NCBI GenBank assembly: GCA_947442095.1
Contig: CANEVG010000055.1
Location: 1 to 13,017 of the forward strand
DNA length: 13,017 nucleotides
Origin: Sphingomonadaceae bacterium
GTDB lineage: Bacteria; Pseudomonadota; Alphaproteobacteria; Sphingomonadales; Sphingomonadaceae
Direction: 5' to 3'
Within the stretch, counting starts at the first letter, position 1; each line of letters opens with the position of its first letter. The notes under the pieces are model-generated. The model was not told the origin of the DNA. It did not search any database and saw nothing but the letters and a program-made list of their open reading frames with translations. Positions 11,851 through 13,017 of this stretch are shown here, piece after piece. The position numbers and the translations under genes are program-made.

Positions 11851-13017
11851 ATGTATGCGCCACTTCAGACCGATTCCGCGAACGCTTGGCTCGACGGGCT
11901 GAATCCCCCGCAGCGCGAGGCGGTGCTGACAACCGAGGGACCCGTGCTCATGCTTGCGGGCGCCGGCACGGGCAAGACCGCCGCGCTCACCGCGCGCCTC
12001 GCGCATCTGCTGCGCGCGCGGCTCGCGTGGCCCTCCGAAATCCTCTGCGTCACCTTCACCAACAAGGCTGCGCGCGAGATGCGCGAGCGGGTCGGCGCGC
12101 TGATCGGGCCTTCGGTGGAAGGCATGCCCTGGCTCGGCACATTCCACTCGGTCGCGGCCAAGATGCTGCGCCGCCATGCCGAACTCGTAGGGCTGCAGGC
12201 CAACTTCACGATCATCGACACCGATGACCAGCTCCGCCTCCTCAAGCAGCTGATCGTCGCGGAAGGCCTCGACGAAAAGCGCTGGCCTGCGCGCCAGCTT
12301 GCGGGCCTGATCGACCGCTGGAAGAATCGCGGCCTCGGCCCCCGCGAACTCGATGCGAGCGAAAACGAGGCTTACGCCAATGGCAAGGGCACACGGTTCT
12401 ACACCCTCTATCAGGACCGGCTGCGCACGCTGAATGCCTGCGATTTCGGCGATCTCACGCTGCATATGCTAACCATCTTCAAGCAGCACCGCGAAGTGCT
12501 GGAGACATGGCAGGCGCGCTTCAAATACGTGATGGTCGACGAGTATCAGGACACCAACGCGGTCCAGTACCTCTGGCTGCGCCTCCTCGCCCAGAGCCGC
12601 AAGAACATCTGCGTGGTGGGCGATGACGACCAGTCGATCTACTCATGGCGCGGCGCAGAAGTCGCCAATATCCTGCGCTTCGAAAAGGATTTTCCCGGCG
12701 CGAAAGTGATTCGGCTGGAGCAGAACTATCGCTCCACCCCGCATATCCTCGCCGCCGCTGGCGGGGTCATCGCAGAGAACAGCCAGCGCCTCGGCAAGAC
12801 GCTGTGGACCGAAGCCAACGGCGGCGACAAGGTCCGCGTCATCGGCGTGTGGGACGGCCCGGAGGAAGCGCGCCGCGTGGGCGAGGAAATCGAGCGGCTG
12901 GAGCGAGAAGGCGCGTCGCTCGACCGGATCGCCATCCTCGTGCGCGCCTCGTTTCAGACGCGCGAGTTCGAGGACCGCTTCATCCAGATCGGCCTCGCTT
13001 ACAAGATCGTCGGCGGC
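11851..13017 (+). CDS. UvrD/PcrA/Rep-type superfamily 1 DNA helicase, N-terminal part
   Basis: The frame from ATG 11851 is open for 389 codons to the window end. The family is a 3'-5' DNA helicase used in excision and mismatch repair and replication restart; full members have about 700-780 residues, so about half is seen. Q-motif region: GLNPPQREAV (16-25). Walker A is AGAGTGKT (36-43) with Thr40 where many members have Ser. Motif Ia VTFTNKAAREM is at 67-77, LGTFHS at 95-100, Walker B VDEYQDTN at 229-236, motif III GDDDQSIYSWRGA at 257-269, and motif IV LEQNYRST at 289-296. This marks domains 1A and 1B with the start of 2A. uvrD/pcrA is the likely identity, but the C-terminus that separates it from rep is missing. 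The ribosome-binding site is poor. Confidence 0.95.
   Translation, partial: MYAPLQTDSANAWLDGLNPPQREAVLTTEGPVLMLAGAGTGKTAALTARLAHLLRARLAWPSEILCVTFTNKAAREMRERVGALIGPSVEGMPWLGTFHSVAAKMLRRHAELVGLQANFTIIDTDDQLRLLKQLIVAEGLDEKRWPARQLAGLIDRWKNRGLGPRELDASENEAYANGKGTRFYTLYQDRLRTLNACDFGDLTLHMLTIFKQHREVLETWQARFKYVMVDEYQDTNAVQYLWLRLLAQSRKNICVVGDDDQSIYSWRGAEVANILRFEKDFPGAKVIRLEQNYRSTPHILAAAGGVIAENSQRLGKTLWTEANGGDKVRVIGVWDGPEEARRVGEEIERLEREGASLDRIAILVRASFQTREFEDRFIQIGLAYKIVGG

Overview
The window is a GC-rich (about 65%) alphaproteobacterial chromosome segment made almost entirely of housekeeping genes. Codon use, the order trpF-trpB-trpA-accD-folC (known from Caulobacter and other Alphaproteobacteria), the S4-domain pseudouridine synthase next to rsmD, and short dispersed intergenic repeats all fit Sphingomonadales, perhaps the Erythrobacteraceae or Novosphingobium group. 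This placement is inferred from style and gene order, not from a search.

Layout. Bases 1-169 (minus) hold the start of a lipoprotein gene. It is divergent from an exported SIMPL/DUF541 protein (323-1081). The SIMPL stop codon lies in a 21-bp unit repeated three times, followed by a REP-like inverted repeat. Next is a tryptophan/fatty-acid/folate block: trpF (1268-1912), trpB (1990-3204), a 63-residue two-helix membrane protein (3201-3392) coupled at both ends by 4-nt overlaps, trpA (3389-4207), accD (4204-5055; ATGA overlap with trpA) and folC (5202-6509). A hairpin-rich dispersed repeat lies between accD and folC and appears to supply the folC ribosome-binding site. A second copy lies between rsmD and the MHS transporter gene.

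Convergent to folC is an AmpG-like permease (6549-7880, minus). Divergent from that is a two-gene unit, an RluB-type 23S rRNA pseudouridine synthase (7995-9233) and the 16S rRNA methyltransferase rsmD (9233-9787), which overlap by one base. An MHS-type MFS transporter follows on the minus strand (9923-11191). The stretch from 11219 to 11536 is not empty: three reading frames join into one plausible small membrane protein, so it looks like a frameshifted gene. A small possible lipoprotein (11537-11779) and the N-terminal 389 residues of a UvrD/PcrA/Rep-type helicase (11851 to the window end) close the window.

How the genes work together: TrpF, TrpB and TrpA carry out phosphoribosylanthranilate isomerisation and tryptophan synthase. 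AccD is the carboxyltransferase beta subunit of acetyl-CoA carboxylase and FolC makes folylpolyglutamate. RluB and RsmD modify large- and small-subunit rRNA. I saw no tRNA, rRNA, CRISPR array, intact transposase, phage gene or defence system. The least explained items are the small membrane protein between trpB and trpA, the dispersed repeat that carries a ribosome-binding site, the tandem repeat over a stop codon, and the broken gene near 11.3-11.5 kb.
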